Assembly: GCF_046736075.1 (NCBI RefSeq)
Contig: NZ_CP177163.1
Coordinates: 4,154,001-4,218,000, forward strand
DNA length: 64,000 nucleotides
Direction of reading: 5' to 3'
Source of the DNA: Stenotrophomonas sp046736075
GTDB lineage: Bacteria > Pseudomonadota > Gammaproteobacteria > Xanthomonadales > Xanthomonadaceae
Both the position numbers and the translations under genes were made by a program. Positions 49,991 through 58,655 of the stretch are shown here, in pieces; the stretch's first letter is position 1; every line of letters starts with the position of its first letter. Under the pieces are notes generated by a model, which ran no database searches, was not told where the DNA came from, and saw nothing but the letters and a program-made list of their open reading frames with translations.

Positions 49991-51060
49991 CCCCGATTCT
50001 GTTCGTCGACCGCGACGGCACCCTGATCGAGGAGCCGGCCGATTTCCAGATCGATGCCTACGAGAAGCTGCGCTTCGTCCGCGACGTGATTCCGGCGATG
50101 CTCAAACTGCGCGACGCCGGCTATCAGTTCGTGATCGTCAGCAACCAGGACGGGCTGGGCAGCGAGGGCTATCCGCAGGCCGCGTTCGACGGCCCGAACG
50201 ACCTGATGCTGCAGATCTTCGCCAGCCAGGGCATCGTGTTTCGTGACGTGCTCATCGACGGCACGTGGCCGCACGACAACGCGCCAACGCGCAAGCCCGG
50301 CATCGGCCTGATGCTGCCCTATCTGCAGGACCGCAGCATCGACTGGGCGCGCTCGGCGATGGTGGGCGACCGCCCCACCGACATCCAGTTCGCGCAGAAC
50401 ATGAACATCCGCGGCTTCCAGTTGCGCACCGCGCAGTTCGGTGGCGAGTGGGACTGGAACGGCATCGCGCACGAGCTGGCCGACGCGCCGCGCCGGGCGA
50501 CGGTGCAGCGCAATACCAAGGAAACCCGCATCCGCGTCGAGGTCGATCTGGACCGCGTCGCCGAGCCGCAGACCCACACCGGCCTGCCGTTCTTCGACCA
50601 CATGCTGGAGCAGATCGGCAAGCACGGTGGCTTCGCGCTGAGCGTGCAGGCCGAGGGCGACCTGCACATCGATGAGCACCACACCATCGAGGACACCGGG
50701 CTGGCCTTGGGCCAGGCCCTGCGCGAGGCACTGGGCGACAAGCGCGGCATCGGCCGCTATGGCTTTACCCTGCCGATGGACGAGACCTTGGCCAGCGCCG
50801 CGCTGGATTTCAGCGGCCGGCCGTACTTCGTGTTCGATGGCGAGTTCAAGCGCGAGCGCGTGGGCGACATGCCTACCGAACTGGTGCCGCACTTCTTCCG
50901 CTCGCTGTGCGATGCGGCCGGCCTCAACCTCAACCTCAGCGTGCGCGGCGACAACGACCACCACAAGGTGGAGGCCTGCTTCAAGGCGTTGGCCCGCGCC
51001 CTGCGCCAGGCGTTGCCGCGCCAGGGCACCGCGCTGCCGAGTACCAAGGGGGCGTTGTGA
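49987..51060 (+). CDS. hisB: Bifunctional histidinol-phosphatase/imidazoleglycerol-phosphate dehydratase
   Basis: A 357-residue fusion. Residues 1 to about 165 are a HAD phosphatase (FVDRDGTLIEEPADFQ with the Asp-x-Asp pair, FVIVSNQDGLGSEGYP, MVGDRPTDIQFAQN). Residues about 168-357 are the Mn-dependent dehydratase (THTGLPFFDHMLEQIGKHGG, DEHHTIEDTGLALGQAL, DNDHHKVEACFKALARAL). This fusion is the gammaproteobacterial type. It overlaps hisC by ATGA and hisH by GTGA. Confidence 0.97.
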   Translation: MTPILFVDRDGTLIEEPADFQIDAYEKLRFVRDVIPAMLKLRDAGYQFVIVSNQDGLGSEGYPQAAFDGPNDLMLQIFASQGIVFRDVLIDGTWPHDNAPTRKPGIGLMLPYLQDRSIDWARSAMVGDRPTDIQFAQNMNIRGFQLRTAQFGGEWDWNGIAHELADAPRRATVQRNTKETRIRVEVDLDRVAEPQTHTGLPFFDHMLEQIGKHGGFALSVQAEGDLHIDEHHTIEDTGLALGQALREALGDKRGIGRYGFTLPMDETLASAALDFSGRPYFVFDGEFKRERVGDMPTELVPHFFRSLCDAAGLNLNLSVRGDNDHHKVEACFKALARALRQALPRQGTALPSTKGAL

Positions 51061-51659
51061 CCGACGTTGCCTTGATCGATGCCGGCGGGGCAAATCTGGG
51101 CTCGGTGCGCTATGCACTGGAGCGGCTCGGGGTGCAGGTCCGCCTGGTGCGTGACCGCGCCGGCCTGGACGGCGCGACGCGGGTGATCCTGCCGGGCGTG
51201 GGCGCGGCACCGCAGGGTATGGCGCGCCTGCACGCGCAGGGTCTGGTGGAACCGCTGCGGCGGCTGCAGGTGCCGCTGCTCGGCATCTGCCTGGGCATGC
51301 AGCTGCTGTTCGAGGCGTCCGAGGAAGGCCATGTGGAATGCCTCGGGCTGCTGCCGGGCGTGGTGCGCCACCTGCATCCTGCCACCGGCATCCGGGTGCC
51401 GCACATGGGCTGGAACCGCCTGCTGCCGCTGCGCGAATCGCCGCTGCTGAACGGCGTGCAGCCGCGTTCCAGCGCCTATTTCGTGCACAGCTACGCCGCG
51501 CCGCTGGGCGAGCACACCGTGGCCGCCTGTGACCACGGCGGCCTGTTCGCCGCGGTGGTGCAGCGCGGCCGCTACAGCGGCGCGCAGTTCCACCCTGAGC
51601 GCTCGGCCGATACCGGCGCCCGCATTCTGCGCAACTTCATCGAGAACGAACCTTCATGA
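51057..51659 (+). CDS. hisH: Imidazole glycerol phosphate synthase, glutaminase subunit
   Basis: A 200-residue class I glutamine amidotransferase. DAGGANLGSVRYALERLG at the start, ILPGVGAAPQGMARL oxyanion strand, the nucleophile Cys in LLGICLGMQLLFEASEEG, and the His-x-Glu pair in AQFHPERSADTG. It supplies ammonia to HisF. The GTG start overlaps the hisB stop; the stop overlaps hisA by ATGA. Confidence 0.96.
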   Translation: MTDVALIDAGGANLGSVRYALERLGVQVRLVRDRAGLDGATRVILPGVGAAPQGMARLHAQGLVEPLRRLQVPLLGICLGMQLLFEASEEGHVECLGLLPGVVRHLHPATGIRVPHMGWNRLLPLRESPLLNGVQPRSSAYFVHSYAAPLGEHTVAACDHGGLFAAVVQRGRYSGAQFHPERSADTGARILRNFIENEPS

Positions 51660-52390
51660 GCTTCACCGTCTATCCCGCGCTGGACATCCGTGACGGCCGC
51701 GTCGTGCGGCTGCTGCAGGGCGACTATGCGCAGCAGACCACCTACGGCGACGATCCGCTGCCGCGTGCACAGGCCTTCGCCACGGCAGGCGCGCGCTGGA
51801 TGCATCTGGTTGATCTGGATGCGGCCCGCGCGGGCGGCTACACGCTGGCGCCGCTGCTTGCCGCGATCGTCGCGCAGGCAGGACTGAACGTACAGACCGG
51901 CGGCGGTGTACGCACGCGCGATGACGTGGCACGGCTGCTCGATGCAGGCGCCACCCGTGTGGTGGTCGGCTCGGTCGCCGTGCGCGAGCCGGAAACGGTG
52001 ATGGGCTGGCTGCGCGATTTCGGCCCGGAGCGGCTGACCATTGCCCTCGACGCCCGCCAGGCCGAAGACGGCCGCTGGCTGCTGCCGGTGCATGGCTGGA
52101 CCGAAACCGCCGAGGACACGCTGGACACGCTGGCCCAGCGCTATGCCGCGGCCGGCATGCGCCACCTGTTGTGCACGGATATCGCCCGCGACGGCATGCT
52201 GTCCGGCCCGAACATCGATCTTTACCAACACCTGGCCGGCCTGCTGCCGGGCGTGGCGGTACAGGCCTCCGGCGGCGTGCGCGATGCCGACGACGTCGCC
52301 CACGCCAAGGCGGTTGGCTGCGGCGGTGCGATTCTTGGCAAGGCGCTGCTCGAAGGGCGCATGACCCTGGAAGGAGCGCTGGCATGCTGA
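51656..52390 (+). CDS. hisA: ProFAR isomerase
   Basis: A 244-residue TIM barrel. FTVYPALDIRDGRVVRLLQG with the catalytic Asp, MHLVDLDAARAGG, VQTGGGVRTRDDVARLLDAG and CTDIARDGMLSGPN with the second Asp are all present. It overlaps hisF by seven bases. It isomerises the aminoimidazole carboxamide ribotide intermediate for HisF. Confidence 0.96.
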   Translation: MSFTVYPALDIRDGRVVRLLQGDYAQQTTYGDDPLPRAQAFATAGARWMHLVDLDAARAGGYTLAPLLAAIVAQAGLNVQTGGGVRTRDDVARLLDAGATRVVVGSVAVREPETVMGWLRDFGPERLTIALDARQAEDGRWLLPVHGWTETAEDTLDTLAQRYAAAGMRHLLCTDIARDGMLSGPNIDLYQHLAGLLPGVAVQASGGVRDADDVAHAKAVGCGGAILGKALLEGRMTLEGALAC

Positions 52391-53160
52391 GCCGCCGCCT
52401 GATTCCGTGCCTGGACGTGCGCGACGGTCGCGTGGTCAAGGGCGTGCGTTTCCGTGACCATGTGGACATGGGCGACATTGCCGATCTCGCGCTGCGTTAC
52501 CGCGACCAGGGCGCGGACGAGCTGGTCTTCTACGATATCGGCGCCAGCCCGGAAGGGCGTGCGGTGGACGTGGCGTGGATCGAGCGCATCGCCCGCCTGA
52601 TCGATATTCCGTTCTGCGTGGCCGGTGGCATCGCCGATGTGGAAACCGCGCGCCGCGTGCTGCATGCCGGTGCCGACAAGATCTCGATCAACTCCCCGGC
52701 GCTGGGCCGCCCGGCGTTGATCGAGGAACTGGCCGAGGCGTTCGGCGTGCAGTGCGTGGTGGTCGGCATCGATTCGGTGCGCGAGGACGACGGCGAGTGG
52801 CGGGTGCGCCGCTTCAGCGGTGATCCCGACAAGACCCAGGCAATACCGGTGCGCACGCTGGACTGGCTGGTGGAGGCGCAGCGCCGCGGTGCCGGCGAGA
52901 TCGTGCTGAACTGCATGGACAGCGATGGCGTGCGCCGCGGCTACGACGTGGCCCAGCTGCGCCAGGCGCGCGCGCTGTGCCAGGTGCCGCTGATCGCCTC
53001 CGGCGGCGCCGGGGAGATGCAGCACTTTGCCGACGTGTTCGACCAGGCCGATGTCGATGGTGCCCTGGCCGCCAGCGTGTTCCACAGTGGCGCCATTGCC
53101 ATTCCCGCACTCAAGCAGTTCCTGCGCGAGCAGCAGATCGAGGTACGCGATGTCTATTGA
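52384..53160 (+). CDS. hisF: Imidazole glycerol phosphate synthase, cyclase subunit
   Basis: A 258-residue TIM barrel that partners HisH. LSRRLIPCLDVRDGRVVKGV with catalytic Asp, ELVFYDIGASPEGRAVDVAW, VAGGIADVETARRVLHAGAD, EIVLNCMDSDGVRRGYDV with the second Asp, and IASGGAGEMQHFADVF. One small difference from E. coli is Ala in the last phosphate loop. The start lies inside the end of hisA; its stop overlaps hisI by 11 bases. Confidence 0.96.
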   Translation: MLSRRLIPCLDVRDGRVVKGVRFRDHVDMGDIADLALRYRDQGADELVFYDIGASPEGRAVDVAWIERIARLIDIPFCVAGGIADVETARRVLHAGADKISINSPALGRPALIEELAEAFGVQCVVVGIDSVREDDGEWRVRRFSGDPDKTQAIPVRTLDWLVEAQRRGAGEIVLNCMDSDGVRRGYDVAQLRQARALCQVPLIASGGAGEMQHFADVFDQADVDGALAASVFHSGAIAIPALKQFLREQQIEVRDVY

Positions 53161-53773
53161 TGTATTCCCCTCCCGCCAGGCGCTGGCTGCACTGGACTGG
53201 GCCAAGGGCGATGGCCTGCTGCCGGTGGTGGTGCAGCACGCCGATACGCTGGCCGTGCTGATGCTCGGCTACGCCAACGCCGAATCGCTGGAGCTGACGC
53301 TGGTGACCGGCCACATGACCTTCTACAGCCGCAGCCGGCAGCGCCTGTGGACCAAGGGCGAGTCGTCCGGCAACGTGCTGGCGGTGACGGCCGTGCGGGT
53401 GGACTGCGACAACGACAGCCTGCTGGTCAGTGCGCGTCCGGCCGGCCCCACCTGCCATACCGGGACGGAAAGCTGCTTTGCGCAGGCGCCAGGCAACTTC
53501 CTTGGGCATCTGGATGCGCTGGTGCGGCAGCGCGAGCAGGCGCGGCCTGCCGGCAGCTACACCACCTCGCTGTTCGAGGCGGGCACCCGCCGTATCGCCC
53601 AGAAGGTGGGCGAGGAAGGCGTGGAGACCGCGCTGGCGGGGGTGGTGCAGGACGACGCGGCGCTGCTCGGCGAATCGGCGGACCTGCTGTTCCACCTGAC
53701 CGTGCTGCTGCGCGCGCGCGGGCTCGGGCTTGAGGATGCGGTGGCGGTACTCGCGGCGCGGCACGCCGGCTGA
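53150..53773 (+). CDS. hisI: Bifunctional phosphoribosyl-AMP cyclohydrolase/ATP pyrophosphatase
   Basis: A 207-residue fusion (HisIE). The cyclohydrolase part shows VVVQHADTLAVLMLGYANAE, TFYSRSRQRLWTKGESSGN and the zinc Cys residues in VDCDNDSLLV and GPTCHTGTESCF; the pyrophosphohydrolase part (about 115 on) shows KVGEEGVETALA and ADLLFHLTVLL. It is the last gene of hisGDCBHAFI; downstream there is no strong terminator before the phosphoesterase gene. Confidence 0.96.
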   Translation: MSIDVFPSRQALAALDWAKGDGLLPVVVQHADTLAVLMLGYANAESLELTLVTGHMTFYSRSRQRLWTKGESSGNVLAVTAVRVDCDNDSLLVSARPAGPTCHTGTESCFAQAPGNFLGHLDALVRQREQARPAGSYTTSLFEAGTRRIAQKVGEEGVETALAGVVQDDAALLGESADLLFHLTVLLRARGLGLEDAVAVLAARHAG

Positions 53774-53865
53774 GCGCTGCGCGGCGCGGTTTAACGTTGG
53801 TGAAACGCACAGCAGGGGATGATGTGCGGCTTTACAATCGCCCACCCCCGAACGGAACCCCCCAG

Positions 53866-55464
53866 ATGACCCGCACTGCCGCCTGGCTGGCCTGCCTGCT
53901 GTTGACGACCGCCCCTGCCTGGGCTGCCGAGGTGACCGTGACCGGCAAGGTCTATCAGGAGCGCGACGGCAAGCCGGGGCGTGGCCCCACCGATCCGGGC
54001 CTGGCGGGCGTGCAGGTGTCCAACGGCGAGACCATCGTGCGGACCGCCGCCGACGGCAGCTACGCCTTGCCGGTGCGCGACGGCCAGACGGTTTTCGTGA
54101 TCAAACCCGATGAGTACCGGTTCCCGGCAGCGGCCAACGGCCTGCCGGCTTACTGGCGCCACTATGCGCCGCAGGGCTCGCCGAAGCTGAAGTACGACGG
54201 CATCGCCGCGACCGGTGCCGGCACCCGCCACTGGGATTTCGCGCTGGAGCCGGTCAAGGACGCCGCCACGGCCCGCAATGGCTTCGAGATGCTGGTGTTC
54301 ACCGACTCGCAGACCGCCAGCCGCCAGGACATCGGGTATTACCAGCGGGCGATCGTCGAGCCGATCATCGGCAAGCATCCGGCGCGCCTGGGCACCACGC
54401 TGGGCGACATCGTCAACGACGACCTGTCGCTGTACCCGGACATCAACAAGGTCACCGCGCAGCTGCAGGTGCCGTGGTTCCACGTACCGGGCAACCACGA
54501 CCTGGACATGGACGCGGGGGATGACCGCCATTCGCTGGACAGTTGGCGTGCGGTGTACGGGCCGGATACCTATGCGGTGGAAGAGGGCGGGGCCAGCTTC
54601 GTGTTCCTCGACGATGTGATCTACGACCCCACGGCGCGGCCGAAGTACATCGGCGGCCTGCGCGCGGACCAGTTCACCTTCCTCGGCAACTACCTCAAGG
54701 GCCTGCCGCGCGATCGCTTGGTGGTCCTGGGGATGCACATCCCGCTGTTCGACGCCGAACCCGGCCGCGAAACCTTCCGCCATGCCGACCGCCAGCGCCT
54801 GTTCGCGCTGCTCAAGGACTTCCCCAACGTGCTGGTGCTGAGCGGCCACAGCCACACCCAGCGGCACTACTACCACGGCGCCGCCGAAGGCTGGAAGGGC
54901 GCCAAGCCCCTGCACGAGTACAACGTCGGCGCGGCCTGCGGTGCGTTCTGGTCGGGGGTGAAGGACAGCAACGGCATTCCCGACGCGACCATGAGCGATG
55001 GCACCCCGAACGGCTACGCCGTGCTGTCGGTCAAGCCGGCCGGCGACTACGCCCTGCGCTATTACGTGGCGCGTGCGCCGGACGACTACCAGATCGCGCT
55101 GCAGGCGCCGCGCGTACTGCGCAAGGGGGCATACCCGGCCTGGGGCGTGTATGCCAACGTGTTCATGGGCCAGGACGACACCGTGGTCGAGTACCGCGTC
55201 GATGGTGCTGCGTGGCAGCCGATGAAGCGCGTGCTGCAGCCGGACCCGCGCCTGCTGGAGGAGAACGTTGCCGACGACACCGCCGACCGCCTGCGCGGCT
55301 TCGACCGCTCGCCGGAGGCCACGCCGTCGCCGCACCTGTGGCGGGGAGCATTGCCCACCGACCTGGCGGCGGGCTCGCACAAGGTCGAGGTGCGCGCAGT
55401 GCACGGCGACGGTCCCACCGCCACCGCCAGCACCACCTATCGCCTGCAGGTGGCCTCGCCCTGA
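53866..55464 (+). CDS. Exported calcineurin-like phosphoesterase
   Basis: A 532-residue protein with a signal peptide (TRTAAWLACLLLTTAPAWA). Residues about 22-125 form a beta-sandwich N-domain (VTVTGKVYQERDGKPGRGPT, TAADGSYALPVRDG). The metallophosphatase core has FTDSQ, LGDIVNDD, VPGNHDLDMDAGD, LGMHIPLFD and VLSGHSHTQRH, the full metal ligand set in order, with the first motif DSQ in place of DxH. A C-terminal beta-domain follows. TACAAT at 53833-53838 may be its -10. The substrate is unknown; the sugar-locus context suggests a phosphodiester or phosphosugar. Confidence 0.85.
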   Translation: MTRTAAWLACLLLTTAPAWAAEVTVTGKVYQERDGKPGRGPTDPGLAGVQVSNGETIVRTAADGSYALPVRDGQTVFVIKPDEYRFPAAANGLPAYWRHYAPQGSPKLKYDGIAATGAGTRHWDFALEPVKDAATARNGFEMLVFTDSQTASRQDIGYYQRAIVEPIIGKHPARLGTTLGDIVNDDLSLYPDINKVTAQLQVPWFHVPGNHDLDMDAGDDRHSLDSWRAVYGPDTYAVEEGGASFVFLDDVIYDPTARPKYIGGLRADQFTFLGNYLKGLPRDRLVVLGMHIPLFDAEPGRETFRHADRQRLFALLKDFPNVLVLSGHSHTQRHYYHGAAEGWKGAKPLHEYNVGAACGAFWSGVKDSNGIPDATMSDGTPNGYAVLSVKPAGDYALRYYVARAPDDYQIALQAPRVLRKGAYPAWGVYANVFMGQDDTVVEYRVDGAAWQPMKRVLQPDPRLLEENVADDTADRLRGFDRSPEATPSPHLWRGALPTDLAAGSHKVEVRAVHGDGPTATASTTYRLQVASP

Positions 55465-55506
55465 GGCCGCATACGCCCCTGTACGGCAGGCGCTGCTTTG
55501 CAAACC

Positions 55507-55545
55507 CCGGGCGATCGCCGAAAATCGCCCGGATTGATTCAATCC
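55507..55545. promoter_or_regulatory. Hairpin and palindrome before glucokinase
   Basis: CCGGGCGAT/ATCGCCCGG forms a stem with 9-bp arms (55507-55532), overlapping the palindrome GGATTGA-T-TCAATCC (55531-55545), which ends 16 bases before the glk GTG. The first may end the upstream transcript; the second could be an operator or 5' stem. The ATTGATTCAAT core is not the TTGAATCGATCTAA site of the TonB region. Confidence 0.4.
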
Positions 55546-55561
55546 CAGCCAAGGCCTGCGA

Positions 55562-56617
55562 GTGAGCGTTGCGGCACCGTTTTCCGGGCATGTCCCGCTC
55601 CCTTCCGATTCGTCCCGTGCGGCGCCCGGCCTGGGCGTGCGCAATGACCCGATGATCATCGTCGCCGATGTCGGCGGCACGTTCGCGCGCCTGGCCATTG
55701 CCGAGGTGCGGGCGGGCCAGCCGCCGCGGCTGAGCGCGCTGCGCCAGTACCGCTGTGCCGATTACGCCAGCCTGGCGGCGATCCTGGCCGACTTCACCGC
55801 TGCCGCCCTGCACCCGCTGGATACCGCCGTGGTGGCGATCGCCGGGTTGCTGGAAGGCGACCACCTGGTCAATACCAATCTGGCGTGGCCGGTGTCGGTG
55901 GCGGCCACGCGGGCCGAGGCCGGGCTGCGCTCGCTGGCGCTGATCAACGATTTCGAAGCGGTGGCCTACGCCATTCCGTATGTGCAGCCCGATACGCTGG
56001 TATCGCTCAACGGTGAACCCGGCGTCGCCTCGCCGTGGCCGGCGCTGGTGCTCGGCCCCGGCACCGGGCTGGGTGCGGCGCTGCGTTTCCAGGGCGGCGA
56101 CCAGCCGGTGCTGGCCAGCGAGGCCGGGCACGCTGCGCTTACCGCCGGCAACGCGCTGGAACTGGAGATCCTGCGGCAGATGCAACAGCGTTGGGAGCAC
56201 GTGGACCAGGAGCGGATTCTGTCCGGCAGCGGCCTGATGAACCTGTATCCCTGTCTGTGCGGCATCCGTGGCGTGACGCCGCGCTGGCAGTCCACCGAAG
56301 ATCTGATCGCCGCCGCACATGCCGGCGAGGATGTGCTCGCGGTGGAAACGCTGCAGGTGTTCAGTGCATGGCTGGGCAGCTTGGCCGGTGATCTGGCGAT
56401 CACCTTCGGTGCCCGTTCGGTGTACCTGGCCGGCGGCATCCCGACCCGGGTGGCTGCATTCCTGCATGCCGGTGGCTTCCGCACACGCTTCCTGGCCAAG
56501 GGCGTGATGAGCGGTGTGCTGGCGCAGGTGCCGGTGTGGCGGGTGGAACACGGCGAGCTGGGCATGCTCGGCGCGGCGGTATGGCACGGCGCACGGCGCG
56601 ATCGCGCCGCCGCATGA
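55562..56617 (+). CDS. glk: Glucokinase
   Basis: A 351-residue bacterial glucokinase (Glk/GlkA family). The phosphate-1 ATP motif IIVADVGGTFARLAIAEV (about residue 32) follows an N-terminal extension of 30 residues; INDFEAVAYAIP, LVLGPGTGLGAAL, EAGHAALTAGNALE with sugar-binding Glu/His, and VYLAGGIPTRVAAFL complete the fold. The GTG at 55562 is weakly supported; an ATG at 55652 would remove the extension. It would phosphorylate glucose entering from the glycan locus nearby. Confidence 0.9.
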   Translation: MSVAAPFSGHVPLPSDSSRAAPGLGVRNDPMIIVADVGGTFARLAIAEVRAGQPPRLSALRQYRCADYASLAAILADFTAAALHPLDTAVVAIAGLLEGDHLVNTNLAWPVSVAATRAEAGLRSLALINDFEAVAYAIPYVQPDTLVSLNGEPGVASPWPALVLGPGTGLGAALRFQGGDQPVLASEAGHAALTAGNALELEILRQMQQRWEHVDQERILSGSGLMNLYPCLCGIRGVTPRWQSTEDLIAAAHAGEDVLAVETLQVFSAWLGSLAGDLAITFGARSVYLAGGIPTRVAAFLHAGGFRTRFLAKGVMSGVLAQVPVWRVEHGELGMLGAAVWHGARRDRAAA

Positions 56618-56675
56618 CGCGGCCCCACCGCGCGTGGCGGTGGGACGATGACAGGCAATGCACGGAGGGGTGGGG

Positions 56676-57674
56676 ATGACCGATCGCAGACAGTTTCTCC
56701 AGGCCGGTGCGCTGGCCGCCGGCGCGCTGGCCTTGCCGCGCGCAGGCGCGCAGGGCAGGGGCGGCGCACGGGTGGTATCCACCTGGGATTTCGGCGTGGG
56801 TGCCAATCAGGCGGCCTGGGCCGTTCTCTCGGCCGGCGGCAGCGCGCTGGATGCGGTGGAGGCCGGTGCGCGCTGGGCCGAAAGCGAGCTGTGCAATCCC
56901 ACCGTCGGCCGCTGCGGCAACCCGGACCGCGACGGCGTACTCAGCCTGGATGCCAGCATCATGGATGGCGACGGCCGCTGCGGGTCGGTGGCCGCGCTGA
57001 CCGACATCCTGCATCCGGTGTCGGTGGCCCGCAAAGTGATGGAAAACACGCCGCACGTGATGCTGGTCGGGCAGGGCGCACAGCAGTTTGCGGTGGAGCA
57101 GGGGTTCGAGCGCGAGAAGCTGCTCACCCCGGCTGCCGAAAAGGCGTGGCGCGAGTGGTTGAAGACCGCGCAGTACACGCCCGAGATCAACGTCGAGCGG
57201 CGCGGCCGCCCCGGCGACAGCAGCAACCATGACACGCTCGGCATGCTAGCCATTGATGCCGACGGCCGCCTGGCCGGCGCCTGCACCACCAGCGGCATGG
57301 CGTGGAAACTGCACGGCCGGGTGGGTGACAGCCCGATCATCGGTGCCGGCCTGTATGTGGACAATGAGGTGGGCGGCGCCACGGCGTCGGGCGTGGGCGA
57401 GGAGATGATGCGCAATGCCGCCTCGTTCCTGGTGGTGGAGCTGATGCGCCAGGGCCGGTCGCCGGCGCAGGCGTGCCGCGAGGCGATCGCACGGCTGGTG
57501 CGCAAGCGCCCGGAGGCCAGCAAAACCCTGCAGGTGTGTTTCCTTGCGTTGGACCGGCATGGCGAAGTCGGCGCGTACGCGCTGCACCGGGGCTTCGTCT
57601 ATGCGGTGTGCGACAAGGACCGCCAGGATGACCTGCGCGACTCGGCGTCGGTGTACACCAGCGAGCAGACCTGA
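56676..57674 (+). CDS. N4-(beta-N-acetylglucosaminyl)-L-asparaginase
   Basis: A 332-residue Ntn hydrolase. The ATG at 56676 follows GGAGG and opens a Tat-type signal (TDRRQFLQAGALAAGALALP), so the enzyme is exported folded. The glycosylasparaginase fold is seen in STWDFGVGANQAAW, NPTVGRCGNPDRDGVLSLDA and the self-cleavage site NHDTLGMLAIDADG, where Thr becomes the nucleophile. It splits GlcNAc from Asn of N-glycans. It lies among glucokinase, TonB receptor and GH92 genes, which strongly suggests N-glycan use. cutC follows two bases after its stop. Confidence 0.9.
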   Translation: MTDRRQFLQAGALAAGALALPRAGAQGRGGARVVSTWDFGVGANQAAWAVLSAGGSALDAVEAGARWAESELCNPTVGRCGNPDRDGVLSLDASIMDGDGRCGSVAALTDILHPVSVARKVMENTPHVMLVGQGAQQFAVEQGFEREKLLTPAAEKAWREWLKTAQYTPEINVERRGRPGDSSNHDTLGMLAIDADGRLAGACTTSGMAWKLHGRVGDSPIIGAGLYVDNEVGGATASGVGEEMMRNAASFLVVELMRQGRSPAQACREAIARLVRKRPEASKTLQVCFLALDRHGEVGAYALHRGFVYAVCDKDRQDDLRDSASVYTSEQT

Positions 57675-57676
57675 GC

Positions 57677-58414
57677 ATGACCCGCCGGCTGCTGGAGATT
57701 GCCGCCAACTCGGTCGCCTCGGCGCTCGCCGCGCAGCAGGGCGGCGCGGACCGGATCGAACTGTTCGACAACCTCGGCGAGGGCGGCACCACGCCGTCGC
57801 ACGGCAGCATCGCGGTGGCGCGCGAACGGTTGCGCATTCCGCTGTTCGTGCTGATCCGGCCGCGCCCGGGCGACTTCCACTACGGGCCGCTTGAAGCGGA
57901 GATCATGCTGCGCGATATCGCCCAGTGCCGGGCCGTGGGCTGCGACGGCGTGGTGATCGGCGCGCTGGACACCGAGGGTGCCATCGACAGGGCGCTGTGC
58001 CGCGCGCTGATGCAGGCCGCAGGCCCGCTGCAGGTCACCTTCCACCGGGCGTTCGATGCCGCACGCGATCTTCCCCGCGCGTTGGAGCAGGTCATCGAAC
58101 TGGGCTGCCAGCGGGTGCTGACCTCCGGTGGCCAGGCCAGTGCGGAAGCCGGGGTCGACGTGCTGGCGTCGCTGGTCGCGCAGGCCGATGGCCGCGTGCG
58201 CGTCATGGCCGGGGCAGGGCTCAATGCCGGCAACATCGCCGCGGTTGCAGCCCGCAGTGGCTGCACCGAACTGCATGCGTCGGCCAAGGCCGCGCAACGT
58301 TCGGCCATGCGCCACCACAACCCGGCCTTGATCGGGCTGTCGCCGGACTGGACCGCCACCGATGCGGCGGAAGTCGCCGCGTTGCGCGCCGCGCTGGACG
58401 CACGCGCCGGGTAG
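57677..58414 (+). CDS. cutC: CutC-family protein
   Basis: A 245-residue TIM-barrel protein: LLEIAANSVASALAAQQGGA, DRIELFDNLGEGGTTPSHG, FVLIRPRPGDFHY, VTFHRAFDAARD, VLTSGGQASAEAG and MAGAGLNAGNIAAV match CutC. It was named for copper homeostasis in E. coli, but this is doubtful; a role in sugar or glycan metabolism fits this operon. It starts two bases after the glycosylasparaginase stop. Confidence 0.9.
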   Translation: MTRRLLEIAANSVASALAAQQGGADRIELFDNLGEGGTTPSHGSIAVARERLRIPLFVLIRPRPGDFHYGPLEAEIMLRDIAQCRAVGCDGVVIGALDTEGAIDRALCRALMQAAGPLQVTFHRAFDAARDLPRALEQVIELGCQRVLTSGGQASAEAGVDVLASLVAQADGRVRVMAGAGLNAGNIAAVAARSGCTELHASAKAAQRSAMRHHNPALIGLSPDWTATDAAEVAALRAALDARAG

Positions 58415-58417
58415 ACC

Positions 58418-58547
58418 CGCGCGTGAGCGCCCCATCGGGGTGCGCAGGCCCCTGGGCAACTGTCCCCCGGCGTCGGCCTGCGGCCGCCCCCTCCTCCTTT
58501 ACGTTGCCCTGGAGCCCGCGCACCCCGATGGGGCCCTCACGCGCGCG
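58418..58547. repeat. Long inverted repeat between convergent genes
   Basis: Arms 58418-58460 and 58503-58547 are about 43 bases each and nearly complementary; each contains GCCCCATCGGGGTGCGC or its reverse, itself with a small palindrome CCCCATCGGGG. The 42-base loop is GC-rich. It would form a very stable stem-loop after cutC, and its symmetry could stop transcription from both sides. It may also be a small non-autonomous element; no target duplication is evident. Confidence 0.75.
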
Positions 58548-58578
58548 GCAGTGCTGTGCGGAGACAGCCGCCCTCTGC

Positions 58579-58618
58579 AAAAAAAAACGGCAGCCGCCTG
58601 TACCAGCGCAGCTGCCGT
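58579..58618 (-). terminator. Intrinsic terminator of the TonB receptor gene
   Basis: On the minus strand the stem ACGGCAGC/GCTGCCGT is followed by nine T (A-run 58579-58587 on the plus strand). A second GC hairpin, CCCCCGCC/GGCGGGGG (about 58630-58650), lies between it and the receptor stop. Confidence 0.85.
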
Positions 58619-58655
58619 GGAGGAACGTCCCCCGCCGCAAGGCGGGGGGAGACAC

